Shown one piece after another: positions 16,358 through 24,843 of a stretch of 64,000 nt of DNA. This DNA comes from SBBG01 sp033717875 (GTDB taxonomy: Bacteria > Pseudomonadota > Gammaproteobacteria > Ga0077554 > Ga007554). The position numbers and the translations under genes were made by a program. The stretch spans positions 98,478 through 162,477 of the forward strand of contig JADDKJ010000001.1 in assembly GCA_033717875.1 (NCBI GenBank). The letters run 5' to 3'. Within the stretch, counting starts at the first letter, position 1; each line of letters begins with the position of its first letter. The notes below the pieces were generated by a model. The model saw only the letters and a list, made by a program, of their open reading frames with translations. It ran no database searches and was not told the DNA's origin.

Positions 16358-18316
16358 ATGTCTTCCATCCTTCCCGTGGATCAGTCTTCTCCCTCGACAA
16401 AGCCTGCATCCGTGTCCGAAGCGGGTGATTTGCTTGTCAATTATCTGGCGCAGATCGGTGTCGAATATGTCTTCGGCGTGCCTGGCGGGGCTATCGAGCC
16501 CTTGTACAACGCGCTCGCGCGCAGTGCACGGCGAGGCGGGCCGCGCCCTATTGTGGCGCGTCATGAAGCCGGCGCCGCCTTTATGGCGGAGGGCTATGCG
16601 CGCGAAACGGGCAGGCTGGGTGTGTGCTGCGCCACCACGGGGCCGGGCGCCACCAATCTGATTACCGGCGTCGCCTCGGCGTATCAGTGCGACATTCCCT
16701 TGCTGGTGATCACTGCGCAGGGGCCTATCACCACTTTCGGCCGGGGAGGCATCCAGGAATCATCGTGCAGCGGCGTCAATACCGTGGCGATGTTCCAGCA
16801 TTGCACACGCTATTCCTCTTTGGTGTCCCACGTCGCGCAACTGGAGTCCAAGCTCATCGACGCCATCGTCACCGCTTGCCGCACCTCGCGTGGTCCCGCG
16901 CATCTCAGCATTCCGCTGGATGTGCTGCGCAGCCCCTTGCCGAGCGCCGCGCCTGCTTATTCCCTGGAAGAATTGTTACAGCCTGTGGATGCGGTCGATC
17001 GCGGTGCGCTGGAGAAACTCCGCGCGGCCGTCGATCAGGCCGAGCGTATCGTGATCGTAGTGGGCGAAGGCTGCCACGAGGCCATCGGCGGCATCGCGGA
17101 ATTCGCCATGTTGAAAGATGCCCGCATCGTCGCGACACCCGCGGGCAAGGGGCTGGTCAACCCCTATCACCCCAATTTCAGGGGGGTGATAGGATTTGCC
17201 GGCCACGCCAGTGCCAGCGAGGCATTGCGAGACCCGTGCGTCGATCTGGTGCTGGCGGCAGGCACGAATCTGGATGAATTCTCCACGAACGGTTGGGACG
17301 AAGTTTCGCTGTTGAACGGCAGGCTCGTGCATATCGACGCGTTGCCGAGAAACCTTTCCCGTTCGCCGATGGCGCGGCTGCATGTCGGCGGCAGGATACG
17401 CACGGTGTTCGAGATGTTGCTCGATCATTATCGCGGCAACGGGCATGCGACAAAACCCCTCACCCCAGCCCTCTCCCCGCCGGGCGGGGAGAGGGAGCGG
17501 CCGGAGGCGTCTTTCCAGGGCGCGATTCCGGTCGAAAGGCGGGAAACGGAGCGGCGGGGCGCGGAAAAGTTCGGTCAACTGGCACTGCCGGCGCTGCGCC
17601 TGGTGACGGAGCGAGGCACGGACAGGCGCGGGGGGGCGAATGGCGCAGGGTTGCCCGTGCGCCGTTTCACATTGCAAGACGAGAAGAAATATCTCGATGA
17701 TTCCTCGCCCATCAAGCCCCAGCGCCTGATGTACGATCTGGCCCGGCTGTTTCCGGCCGATACTCGTTTCCTCGCCGATTCCGGGAACGGCTCTTACTGG
17801 GCTATTCATTATCTGCATCCCTTCGATCGCCGTATCGCTGGCCAGCGCCTGATCAGCGGCGGGGCGTTGAGGGGCAGTGTGAGTTTTACCCCGATGGGTT
17901 GGTCCTTCGGCGCCGCCGTTGGCACGGCGTTGGGAGACAAGCGCAGCACTGTAGTTTGCATCGCCGGTGACGGCAGCTTTCTGATGAGCGGCCAGGAGAT
18001 CACCGTGGCGGTTGCCGAAAGATTGCCGGTGATTTATGTGATTCTCAACGACGCGGCGTTGGGCGCCATCAAGCATGGCCAGCGCCTGGCGGGCGCCGAG
18101 CCGGTCGGCTTTGAATTGCCCAAGGTCGATTTCGCCGCCATGGCGCGCGCCATGGGCGCGCAGGCCTATTCCATATATTCTCCCGGCGACCTGGCGGCGC
18201 TGGATATTGCCGCCCTCTGCAAACGTCGGGGGCCGACGCTGCTGGATGTGTATATCGACCCGGAAGAAGTGCCGCCGATGGGGATGCGGATGAAGTCGTT
18301 GGGGACGGTGAAGTAG
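16358..18316 (+). CDS. ThDP-dependent acetolactate synthase-like enzyme with inserted segment
   Basis: A 652-residue thiamine diphosphate enzyme of the acetolactate synthase/POX family. The N-terminal PYR domain has VFGVPGGAIEPLY and the cofactor-activating E70 (RHEAGAAFMAEGYARE). The C-terminal PP domain has the ThDP motif (VVCIAGDGSFLMSGQE through VILND). Between the middle and PP domains, residues about 367-447 form an extra low-complexity, arginine-rich stretch that begins at a palindromic repeat in the DNA (17456-17495). No small regulatory subunit or pathway gene is nearby, so the substrate is unknown; acetolactate synthesis is not shown. An AAGGAGAG precedes the ATG. It stands alone after the chemotaxis cluster. 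Confidence 0.85.
   Translation: MSSILPVDQSSPSTKPASVSEAGDLLVNYLAQIGVEYVFGVPGGAIEPLYNALARSARRGGPRPIVARHEAGAAFMAEGYARETGRLGVCCATTGPGATNLITGVASAYQCDIPLLVITAQGPITTFGRGGIQESSCSGVNTVAMFQHCTRYSSLVSHVAQLESKLIDAIVTACRTSRGPAHLSIPLDVLRSPLPSAAPAYSLEELLQPVDAVDRGALEKLRAAVDQAERIVIVVGEGCHEAIGGIAEFAMLKDARIVATPAGKGLVNPYHPNFRGVIGFAGHASASEALRDPCVDLVLAAGTNLDEFSTNGWDEVSLLNGRLVHIDALPRNLSRSPMARLHVGGRIRTVFEMLLDHYRGNGHATKPLTPALSPPGGERERPEASFQGAIPVERRETERRGAEKFGQLALPALRLVTERGTDRRGGANGAGLPVRRFTLQDEKKYLDDSSPIKPQRLMYDLARLFPADTRFLADSGNGSYWAIHYLHPFDRRIAGQRLISGGALRGSVSFTPMGWSFGAAVGTALGDKRSTVVCIAGDGSFLMSGQEITVAVAERLPVIYVILNDAALGAIKHGQRLAGAEPVGFELPKVDFAAMARAMGAQAYSIYSPGDLAALDIAALCKRRGPTLLDVYIDPEEVPPMGMRMKSLGTVK
17456..17495 (+). 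repeat. CCCTC/GAGGG palindromic repeat inside a coding sequence
   Basis: CCCCTCACCCCAGCCCTCTC then CCCGCCGGGCGGGGAGAGGG. The stem CTCTCCCCGC (17471-17480) pairs perfectly with 17484-17493. Related copies lie at 28257-28285 and 39521-39562. Here it is translated in frame (PLTPALSPPGGERE). Confidence 0.75.
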
Positions 18317-18397
18317 GGATATGTTGTCAGATTCGATGCGGTGCACTTCCCCGGCTCAGTACAAAATATAACCCAAGCCGCTTAGGTTTAAGATACA

Positions 18398-18646
18398 ATG
18401 CCTACTGTGCTGGTGATCTTTGGGTTGCGTGTGGTGATCTACCCAAACGACCATCGCCCCGCCCACGTCCATGTCATCGGCAACGGCTGTGAGGCGGTGT
18501 TCAACCTGCGTTGTCTGAAAGGGCTGCCCGATTTGCATGAAAACTACGGATTCTCGCGCAAAGACCTGGTGAAGATCGCGGGTGAGTTGGCCGCCAATCT
18601 GGCGGCTTTGTGCGACCAATGGAAGCAGATTCATGAACATTATTGA
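18398..18646 (+). CDS. DUF4160-type protein
   Basis: An 82-residue protein that matches the DUF4160 pattern: LRVVIYPNDHRPAHVHVIGNGCEAVFNL, with the HxPAHVHV motif, then GFSRKDLVKIAGELAANL. Its function is not established; such genes are commonly paired with a DUF2442 gene, as here, and the pair has been suggested to act like a toxin-antitoxin module. The start follows an AT-rich spacer with a weak Shine-Dalgarno. It overlaps the next gene by 14 bases. The HVHV motif could bind metal, but this is only a suggestion. Confidence 0.75.
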   Translation: MPTVLVIFGLRVVIYPNDHRPAHVHVIGNGCEAVFNLRCLKGLPDLHENYGFSRKDLVKIAGELAANLAALCDQWKQIHEHY

Positions 18647-19055
18647 TGATGCCTTGGAGGCGGCTAAACGTCGTGCGGACGCGAAGAAAGCAGCTTTCCC
18701 GGCGGCGATCTCGGTACGGTATGACCGTCGCGTTGCTCGTGTGGTCATTACGCTCGCCTCGGGGCTGGAATTGGCTTTCTCGCCAAAGCACGTGCAAGGG
18801 TTGGAACACGCCCATCCAGCCGACCTGGCAGAGGCGGAAATCACACCGTCTGGTCTCGGTATTCATTTCCCACGTCTGGACGCAGACCTGTACATCCCGG
18901 CCCTGCTGGAGGGCTTTCTTGGCTCCAAGCGCTGGATGGCGGCCGAGATTGGCAAGATCGGTGGCGCCGCGTCCACCGAAGCCAAAGCGGCGGCGGCCCG
19001 CCGGAATGGCAAGTTGGGTGGCCGGCCCAGGAAACCCAAGGGCATGGCCGCATAG
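18633..19055 (+). CDS. DUF2442-type protein with basic tail
   Basis: A 140-residue protein. The centre (VRYDRRVARVVITLASGLELAFSPKHVQGLEHAHPADLAEAEITPSGLGIHFPRLDADLYIPALLEGFLG) fits DUF2442. The C-terminal tail is rich in A, K, G and R, with NGKLGGRPRKPKG, an AT-hook-like GRPRK that may bind DNA. I start at ATG 18633, inside the end of the DUF4160 gene; the longer frame from 18582 would begin within that gene. A DNA-binding partner in a two-gene module is the simplest reading. Confidence 0.75.
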   Translation: MNIIDDALEAAKRRADAKKAAFPAAISVRYDRRVARVVITLASGLELAFSPKHVQGLEHAHPADLAEAEITPSGLGIHFPRLDADLYIPALLEGFLGSKRWMAAEIGKIGGAASTEAKAAAARRNGKLGGRPRKPKGMAA

Positions 19056-19070
19056 TATGCCGATGGATTT

Positions 19071-19094
19071 TGTAGGGTGCGTCATACGCACCAT
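19071..19094 (+). repeat. REP-like palindrome upstream of the RAYT gene
   Basis: TAGGGTGCGTCATACGCACC with flanking TG and AT. It ends 18 bases before the transposase start codon, so it lies within the 5' leader of its likely mobiliser. Confidence 0.88.
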
Positions 19095-19111
19095 AAACCC
19101 CACAGGATCGA

Positions 19112-19663
19112 ATGCCGGATTATCGTAGAGCCAACGTGGCGGGCGGTACCTATTTTTTCACTGTCACCATCCATCGGCGGCAGCCGCTATTGACGCATGA
19201 TGATGTGCGGCAGGCATTGCGGGAAGGTATCCGCAAGGCGAAAGAGCGGTTTCCGTTCAAAATCGATGCCTGGGTGCTGCTGCCGGATCATTTGCATTGT
19301 ATCTGGACATTGCCGGAAGGCGACGCCGATTTTTCCGCGCGGTGGGGAATGATTAAACGTTACGTGAGCCAGCAATGCGCGGCGCGATACTGTCACTCTC
19401 AAAAATCGAGCGCCTCGCGAGTCAGGCGTAAGGAAGCGGGCCTCTGGCAGAGGCGTTTCTGGGAGCATCAGATCCGGGATGAAGAGGATTACCGGCGGCA
19501 TGTCGATTATATCCATTGGAACCCGGTCAAGCACGGTTACGCGCGGCGTGTGAAAGATTGGCCGTATTCGACCTTTCACCGTTTCGTGAGCGAAGGCCAT
19601 TATTCGCCTGACTGGGGCGGTGGTCAGGTTTCATTGGATACGGATGATTCGTTCGGGGAATGA
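19112..19663 (+). CDS. REP-associated tyrosine transposase (RAYT, Y1/IS200-like)
   Basis: A 183-residue single-domain HUH nuclease. It shows GGTYFFTVTIHRRQPLL, the metal-binding HUH motif LPDHLHCIWTLP (residues about 57-68), and the C-terminal WQRRFWEHQIRDEEDYRRHVDYIHWNPVKHGY stretch with the candidate catalytic tyrosine in DYRRHVDYIHWNPVKHG. RAYTs cleave and join single-stranded REP hairpins and usually sit as single chromosomal copies between REP sequences. This gene fits: a REP lies 18 bases before it and two lie just after it (19669-19730). It is probably the source of the REP copies across the first 30 kb. Intact; no frameshift is seen. Confidence 0.92.
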   Translation: MPDYRRANVAGGTYFFTVTIHRRQPLLTHDDVRQALREGIRKAKERFPFKIDAWVLLPDHLHCIWTLPEGDADFSARWGMIKRYVSQQCAARYCHSQKSSASRVRRKEAGLWQRRFWEHQIRDEEDYRRHVDYIHWNPVKHGYARRVKDWPYSTFHRFVSEGHYSPDWGGGQVSLDTDDSFGE

Positions 19664-19668
19664 AAGTC

Positions 19669-19730
19669 ATGGTGCGCACGGCGCACCCTACAGAAGCCAA
19701 TGAGTTTTGTAGGGTGCGTCATACGCACCA
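19669..19730 (+). repeat. Inverted pair of REP-like palindromes after the RAYT gene
   Basis: An inverted copy at 19669-19692 (GGTGCGCACGGCGCACCCTA) and a forward copy at 19708-19730 (TAGGGTGCGTCATACGCACC), 15 bases apart. The forward copy is identical over its core to the copy in front of the RAYT gene. Confidence 0.88.
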
Positions 19731-19761
19731 CAACGCAGGTAAGTATAAGAGGGGGAAAGCA

Positions 19762-20583
19762 ATGACCGACAATAAAACCGAAACCATCCGCAGCAAAATC
19801 TGGGAGGAAACCCCCGAAGAAGACAACCCCTTCGCCGCCAAGGCCTGCTATTGCAGCGGTTACGATGTCTATGGCGACATCCTGCCCAAGGCAAGCTGGA
19901 GTGAATATCTTTATCTGCTATTCAAGCGCGAACGTCCCATCCCCGCGCAGGCGAAACTGCTGGAAAAACTCGCCATCGCGCTGGCCAACCCCGGCCCGCG
20001 CGATCATAGCGTGCATGCGGCGATGTGCGGCGGGGTGGGCGGTTCCACCTATGCCGCTTGCCTCACGGCGGCTTTGGCGGTGGGGGCGGGGCAGCTTGGT
20101 GGCGCGCATGAGGTGGCGATTGCCATGGACTGCTGGCTGAGGTGCGGGCAGGACTTGAGCGCGTGGCGTGAACAGCTGCGCAATCCGCCCCAGGAGGAGC
20201 GTGCCGACATCTGGTTGCCGATGGAACACCCGCCGGGCTTCGCTCCGCATGGGGCGAGCTGCGCCACGCCCATTCGTCAGACGCTGGCGTATCTGGAGCA
20301 GTGCCATGGCGGCGGCGCCTTGTCCTGGTTGCAACAGCATCGCACCGAACTCGAAGCGATCGCGGAATGCCCGCTGGCGATGACGGGTGTGGCCGCGGCG
20401 GCGCTCACCGATCTGGCATTGACGCCGCAACAGGGCGAGATGTTGTATCTGCTGCTGCGCCTGCCGGGGGCGGCGGTGCATGCGCTGGAGCAGGAGAAAT
20501 ACGGCTGGCGCAATTTTCCGTTTTTTGGCGATGGTGTTGAATTGCTGGATGATCCGGGGCCGAGAGTGGCGCCGGCGTTGTGA
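19762..20583 (+). CDS. Citrate-synthase-superfamily protein, divergent (copy 1)
   Basis: A 273-residue protein related to the citrate synthase/citryl-CoA lyase fold, shorter than citrate synthase (about 420). Recognisable parts are the N-terminal GYDVYGDILPKASWSEYLYLLFK, LANPGPRDHSVHAAMCGGVGGSTYAACLTAALAVGAGQLGGAHEVA, and MEHPPGFAPHGASCATPIRQTLAYLEQ. The usual catalytic stretches LHGGA and GFGHR read QLGGAHE and GFAPHG here, so the expected histidines are not in their normal places. Function is uncertain. ATG 19762 follows GAGGGGGAAAG; a longer frame would translate the REP copies. Its partner gene follows after a four-REP spacer. Confidence 0.65.
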   Translation: MTDNKTETIRSKIWEETPEEDNPFAAKACYCSGYDVYGDILPKASWSEYLYLLFKRERPIPAQAKLLEKLAIALANPGPRDHSVHAAMCGGVGGSTYAACLTAALAVGAGQLGGAHEVAIAMDCWLRCGQDLSAWREQLRNPPQEERADIWLPMEHPPGFAPHGASCATPIRQTLAYLEQCHGGGALSWLQQHRTELEAIAECPLAMTGVAAAALTDLALTPQQGEMLYLLLRLPGAAVHALEQEKYGWRNFPFFGDGVELLDDPGPRVAPAL

Positions 20584-20588
20584 AGCCA

Positions 20589-20763
20589 TGGTGCGTAAGA
20601 CGCACCCTACGGTTTCGTTGTGGTGCGGGCTAACCTGCAATCCCGTAGGGTGCGTCTTACGCACTAAAATCCACGCGATATCAGGCAATGGTGCGCACGG
20701 CGCACCCTACATTCGTTGCGGGGTGGACGTAACCCGCGATCTTGTGGGGTGCGTCTCACGCAC
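20589..20763 (+). repeat. Cluster of four REP-like palindromes
   Basis: Copies at 20589-20611 (inverted), 20645-20664 (forward, core GTAGGGTGCGTCTTACGCAC), 20689-20711 (inverted) and 20744-20763 (forward), in alternating orientation. They fill the whole gap between the two citrate-synthase-like genes, the densest group in the window. Confidence 0.88.
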
Positions 20764-20795
20764 CGCAAAAAAGTAATGAAGGACAGCGGGGGGAA

Positions 20796-21617
20796 ATGAT
20801 GACGGAAGGACACACGATGCGCGGACCTGAAAAACTGCTGGAACATGAAGACCGCTGGGTGACGCGGATGGGCAAGTGGTTTCCCGGCGAGCGGGTGGTG
20901 TTCCGCGGCCAGGACCTGCACGTGGACCTGGCGGACATGGACTGGATGGCGTTGTATCTCTACGGCATCACCGGGCGGCGCTTCGACGAGAAACAACTGA
21001 AGATGCTCAATGCGATCTGGACCAATACCAGCTTTCCCGAGCCCCGGCTGTGGAACAACCGGGTGGCAGCGCTGGCCGGCACGGCGCGCAGCACGGCGAC
21101 ATTGGGGCTGGCGGCAGCGGTGGCGGTGTCCGAGGCGGGTATTTATGGTAATCGTCCCGCTCTTCGGGCCATCGATTTTTTCTGGAGGACAAAAAAAGCT
21201 CTTGATGGAGGGCAAGTGCTGGGCGACTTCGTCAAGGGGGAAATAGAAAAATTCGGCCGTATTTATGGTTATGGTCGCCCCATCACCAGAACGGATGAGC
21301 GTATCCCATATATGCTGCGGCTGGCGAAGGAACTTGGTTTTGATAAAGGTTTCTGTGTGCGATTGGCGTTTGATGTGGAAAGGCTATTGCTCGAAAAGAA
21401 TCTGCGGTTACAGATGAATATCGCGGCGCTAGGGGCAGCGTTAGTGGCCGATATGGGTTTTACATCCAGGGATTATCACCTTTTTTTGGCATTGTACTTT
21501 TTCGCTGGAATGCCGCCTTGTTTTAAGGACGCCAATGAACAGGCGGAAGGCGCGTTTTTTCCATTGAGCTGTGGGCGTCTCGTTTACGAGGGCGCGGCGC
21601 GGCGCGTGTGGGGGTGA
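20796..21617 (+). CDS. Citrate-synthase-superfamily protein, divergent (copy 2)
   Basis: A 273-residue protein that resembles the first citrate-synthase-like protein in size and layout. It has LHVDLADMDWMALYLYGITGRRFDEKQLKMLNAIW, PRLWNNRVAALAGTARSTATLGLAAAVAVSEAGIYG, then GYGRPITRTDERIPYMLRLAKELG, where GYGRP replaces the canonical GFGHR, so the catalytic histidine is missing. The end reads FFAGMPPCFKDANEQAEGAFFPL. The two could form a heteromer that acts on an unknown acyl-CoA, or could have lost catalysis. ATG 20796 follows a GGGGGGAA stretch. The TonB receptor gene starts four bases after its stop, so they may share a transcript. Confidence 0.65.
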   Translation: MMTEGHTMRGPEKLLEHEDRWVTRMGKWFPGERVVFRGQDLHVDLADMDWMALYLYGITGRRFDEKQLKMLNAIWTNTSFPEPRLWNNRVAALAGTARSTATLGLAAAVAVSEAGIYGNRPALRAIDFFWRTKKALDGGQVLGDFVKGEIEKFGRIYGYGRPITRTDERIPYMLRLAKELGFDKGFCVRLAFDVERLLLEKNLRLQMNIAALGAALVADMGFTSRDYHLFLALYFFAGMPPCFKDANEQAEGAFFPLSCGRLVYEGAARRVWG

Positions 21618-21621
21618 GCGG

Positions 21622-23696
21622 ATGAAGCGGCGAACATCATTTGCAGTGGGATGGCTGTGCGCGGCGCTGGCGGCGGGCCATGCCTGCGCCGCCACGGACG
21701 AAGAGGAGCTGGCGCGCATCTATGGCGGTGAGGAGATGATCGAACTGGCCACCGGCGGCCGCCAAGCGCTGAATCGCGCGCCCTCCATCGCCTCGGTGAT
21801 CACGGCTGCCGAGATCCGGGCGATGGGCGCCACCGATCTGGATCAGATATTGGCGGCGGTGCCGGGGCTGCACGTGTCCTATTCACCGCTGGGCTACAAC
21901 CCGATTTATGTGATGCGCGGCATCGTCTCCGATTTCAACCCACAGATGCTGGTGCTGGTCAACGGCATTCCGGCGACGAATATGTACCTCGGCGATCGCG
22001 GCCAGGGTTGGGGCGGCATGGCGGTGAACAATATCGCGCGCATCGAGGTGATCCGCGGGCCGGGCTCGGCCTTGTACGGTGCGGATGCCTTCGCCGGCAC
22101 CATCAACATCGTCACCAAGACGGCGCAGGATATCCGCGGCACGGAGGCGGGCGCGCGCGCCGGTTCCTTCAACAGCCGCGAGGCATGGCTGCTGCGGGGC
22201 GGGCGCTGGGGCGGCTTCGATGCCGCGCTGTCGCTGGAATGGCGCGCCACCGATGGTCAGCGGCGTACCATCGACGCCGATGCGCAGAGTTTTTACGACG
22301 CGCAGTTCAACACTCGCGCCTCACTGGTGCCCGGCCCGGTCAACGCCCGGCGCGATGCCGTGGAGGCGCGGCTGGATCTTTCGCGCAACGACTGGCGGTT
22401 GCGTCTGGGCTATCAGGGGCGGCGTGACCTGGGTACCGGGGGAGGTTATGGGCAGGCGCTGGACCCACAGGGGCGAGGTGACAGCAATCGCATCAATGCC
22501 GATCTGACGTATGACAAACAGGGCTTCAGCGACAACTGGGATGTTAGCGCGCAACTGAGCTATTTCGATGTCAGCACCAAATATGATCTGACGCTGTTCC
22601 CGCCCGGGCTTTCGCCAATGCCTTCCCCGCCGGCATGACCGGCAACCCCGATGTCTACGAACGCCACGCCCGCCTCTCCGCTGCGGGCGTGTACACCGGC
22701 CTCGCCCGCCATCGCATCCGCCTCGGTACGGGTTTCAACAATGGCGAGTTGCACAAGGCGCGCGAGTCGAAGAATTACGATGCCTTTTTCAATCCGATTG
22801 GCCCGGTGATCGATGTCAGCAACGATCCGAGCCTGGTCTTCATCCGCCCCCACAGCCGGCAGGTGGTGTACGCCCTGGCGCAGGACGAGTGGTCTTTTCT
22901 GCCCGACTGGAATCTGACCGCCGGGCTGCGTTATGACCATTACTCCGATTTCGGCTCCACCACCAATCCACGCCTGGCGCTGGTGTGGGCGGCGCGCTAT
23001 AACCTGACGACGAAGCTGCTTTACGGCCGCGCCTTCCGCGCCCCGGCCTTCGCCGAACTCTACAACATCAACAATCCCGTGGCGCTGGGTAATCCCAACC
23101 TCAAGCCGGAGACCATCGATACGCTGGAGCTGGCCTTCGATTACCAGCCCACGGGCGATGTCACCACGCGCTTCAATGTCTACCGCTACGAGATGAAAGA
23201 CATCATCCGCTTCGTCGGCGATCCGCCACCCAGCGGGAGCAAGACGGCGCAAAACAGCGGCGGCCAGGACGGCCATGGGCTGGAGTGGGAGTTGCGCTGG
23301 GCCGCCAGCCGCAGCCTGGACGTGAAGGCGAACTACGCCTGGCAGCGTTCCACGGACAACCTCACGGATCAGGCCGTTCCCGCCGTACCGCGACAGCAGC
23401 TCTATGCCCAGATGGACTGGCGTTTTCTGCCGGACTGGCAGTTGAACACGCAGGTCAAGCGCATCATGGATCGCGCCCGCGCGCCGGGCGACAGCCGCCC
23501 CGCCGTACCCGATTACACGCTGGTTAACATGACGCTGCGCCGCAACGAGATTGCGCGCAATTGGGACGTGGCGCTGCTGGCCCATAACCTGCTGAACGCC
23601 GACGCACGCGAACCCAGCCCCGCGCCGGGATTTATTCGTTACGACCTGCCCCTGCCGGGCCGCAGCGTGTATCTGGAAGTGCGCTACCGGTTGTAG
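21622..23696 (+). pseudogene. TonB-dependent receptor, split by a frameshift
   Basis: A TonB-dependent outer membrane receptor in two frames: 21622-22638 (signal peptide, plug and first strands) and an overlapping continuation to 23696 (barrel). The plug shows NRAPSIASVITAAEIRAMGATDLDQILAAVPGLHVSYSP, the IARIEVIRGPGSALYGADAFAGTINIVTK hallmark and later RPHSRQVVYALAQDEW, with AFRAPAFAELYN and GNPNLKPETIDTLELAFDY in the barrel. Near 22608 the frame slips: one extra base in the CCCGGGC run would give a smooth PPGAFANAFPAGMTGNP join, so a one-base loss, real or from sequencing, is the simplest cause. The stop codon TAG lies inside a REP copy. Substrate unknown. Confidence 0.88.
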
Positions 23697-23767
23697 GGTG
23701 CGTCATACGCACCATGACGGTGGTTTCCGGTAAGGCGTGTTATTGCGGTGCGCGCGGCGCACCCTAG
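23692..23767 (+). repeat. Head-to-head pair of REP-like palindromes
   Basis: A forward copy at 23692-23714 (TAGGGTGCGTCATACGCACC core) and an inverted copy at 23745-23767 (GGTGCGCGCGGCGCACCCTA core). The TAG of the forward copy is the receptor's stop codon. Confidence 0.87.
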
Positions 23768-23794
23768 GGTTGGTTATGCGTGGTGTATCGGGTT

Positions 23795-23808
23795 GCAGGG
23801 TGCGTCAT
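23795..23808 (+). repeat. Half REP-like sequence
   Basis: GCAGGGTGCGTCAT, the left arm of the palindrome without its right arm. It lies about 28 bases after the preceding pair and looks like a decayed or interrupted copy. Confidence 0.55.
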
Positions 23809-23883
23809 CTAGCGGAGGCGGCGCTTCCCTAATGGCCAGCGGATGGCGTGCCGATCTATAGGGAATGGACTTTAACTTTCATC

Positions 23884-24843
23884 ATGTCAAAAGCGATAAA
23901 GAAAATAAACGCCGCCTTGCGCCGCTCGATCGGGCTGTGGATCATTTTTTTCTGTTCTTTTTCCGCATTCGCCGCGCCGGCTGAAAGCTTTCCACCGATC
24001 ACCGTCGTCTATCCCGATGTTCAGGCGCCTTATCGCGCCGTGCTCGATCAGGTGATGGCGGGCATCGCCGATCAGACCCGAGGTCAGGCGGTCAATTATC
24101 CCTTGTCCTCGGGGCTCGATACGAACGCCTTGCAGCAGCAGTTTGAGCGTCAACCGGGCGGTGTGGTGATCGGCCTCGGGCGGCGCGGCTTCGACGCATT
24201 GAAGGCGGTGAAGCCAGGCAGGCCGGTGGCGATCGGCGCGGTGAGTCTGACGCCGCAATCCATCCCGCCGGGCTTTGCCGGCATCAGTCTCGTTCCCGAT
24301 CCCGCCATCCTGTTTTCCCGCTTGCACCAGTTCGCGCCGCAAGTACGGCGTGTTCATGTGGTTTTCAATCCCGAAGCGAATGGCTGGCTGATGACGCTGG
24401 CGCGGGAGGCGGCGCGAACTCAAGGCGTGGAATTGGTTACCTACGAGGCGCGTGACCTGCGCGCGGCGGCGCGTCTTTACCGGGAGGTGTCCGGCACGGT
24501 GAGCGGCGCCGCGGAGGCGATATGGCTGCCGCCGGAGGATGGCACGCTCGATGAGATTGCCGTCTTGCCGGCCTTGCTGCAAGAGGTGTGGCAGCGCGAG
24601 GTGGTGGTATTCTCGGGCAATCCCATGCACGTCAAGCGAGGCGCATTATTCGCCCTGTATCCAGATAATTACACGCTTGGGCGCAGCCTGGCGAAAATGG
24701 CGCTGGATTTGGCCAAGGGCCGCGGCGCCGAGCTGGTTCCTCTGGAGGACATGTTGATAGCGGTGAATCTGCGTACCGCCGAACACCTCAATCTCCCGGC
24801 GCTGGCGCACAAGCGGAGCAGTTTCGCCGCGGTGTTCCCTTGA
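23884..24843 (+). CDS. Periplasmic ABC-type substrate-binding-like protein
   Basis: A 319-residue protein with an N-terminal signal segment (positively charged, then LWIIFFCSFSAFAAPAES). The mature part is a periplasmic-binding fold of the uncharacterised ABC substrate-binding type: ITVVYPDVQAPYRAVLDQVMAGIADQ, VVIGLGRRGFDALKAV, RVHVVFNPEANGWLMTLAREAAR, then WLPPEDGTLDEIAVLPALLQEVWQREVVVFSG and PDNYTLGRSLAKMALDL. No permease or ATPase gene lies beside it. Its neighbours are a TonB receptor and a hybrid sensor kinase, so a ligand-sensing role is possible. ATG 23884 is chosen over 23848 because it gives a normal signal peptide. Confidence 0.82.
   Translation: MSKAIKKINAALRRSIGLWIIFFCSFSAFAAPAESFPPITVVYPDVQAPYRAVLDQVMAGIADQTRGQAVNYPLSSGLDTNALQQQFERQPGGVVIGLGRRGFDALKAVKPGRPVAIGAVSLTPQSIPPGFAGISLVPDPAILFSRLHQFAPQVRRVHVVFNPEANGWLMTLAREAARTQGVELVTYEARDLRAAARLYREVSGTVSGAAEAIWLPPEDGTLDEIAVLPALLQEVWQREVVVFSGNPMHVKRGALFALYPDNYTLGRSLAKMALDLAKGRGAELVPLEDMLIAVNLRTAEHLNLPALAHKRSSFAAVFP

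Noticed and set aside
16976..18346. 456-codon minus-strand frame opposite the ThDP enzyme
   Set aside because: The plus-strand product has intact ThDP motifs; the antisense product is rich in H, R and G and resembles no protein family.
22560..23585. 341-codon minus-strand frame opposite the TonB receptor
   Set aside because: It lies over a clear barrel sequence and has shadow-frame composition.
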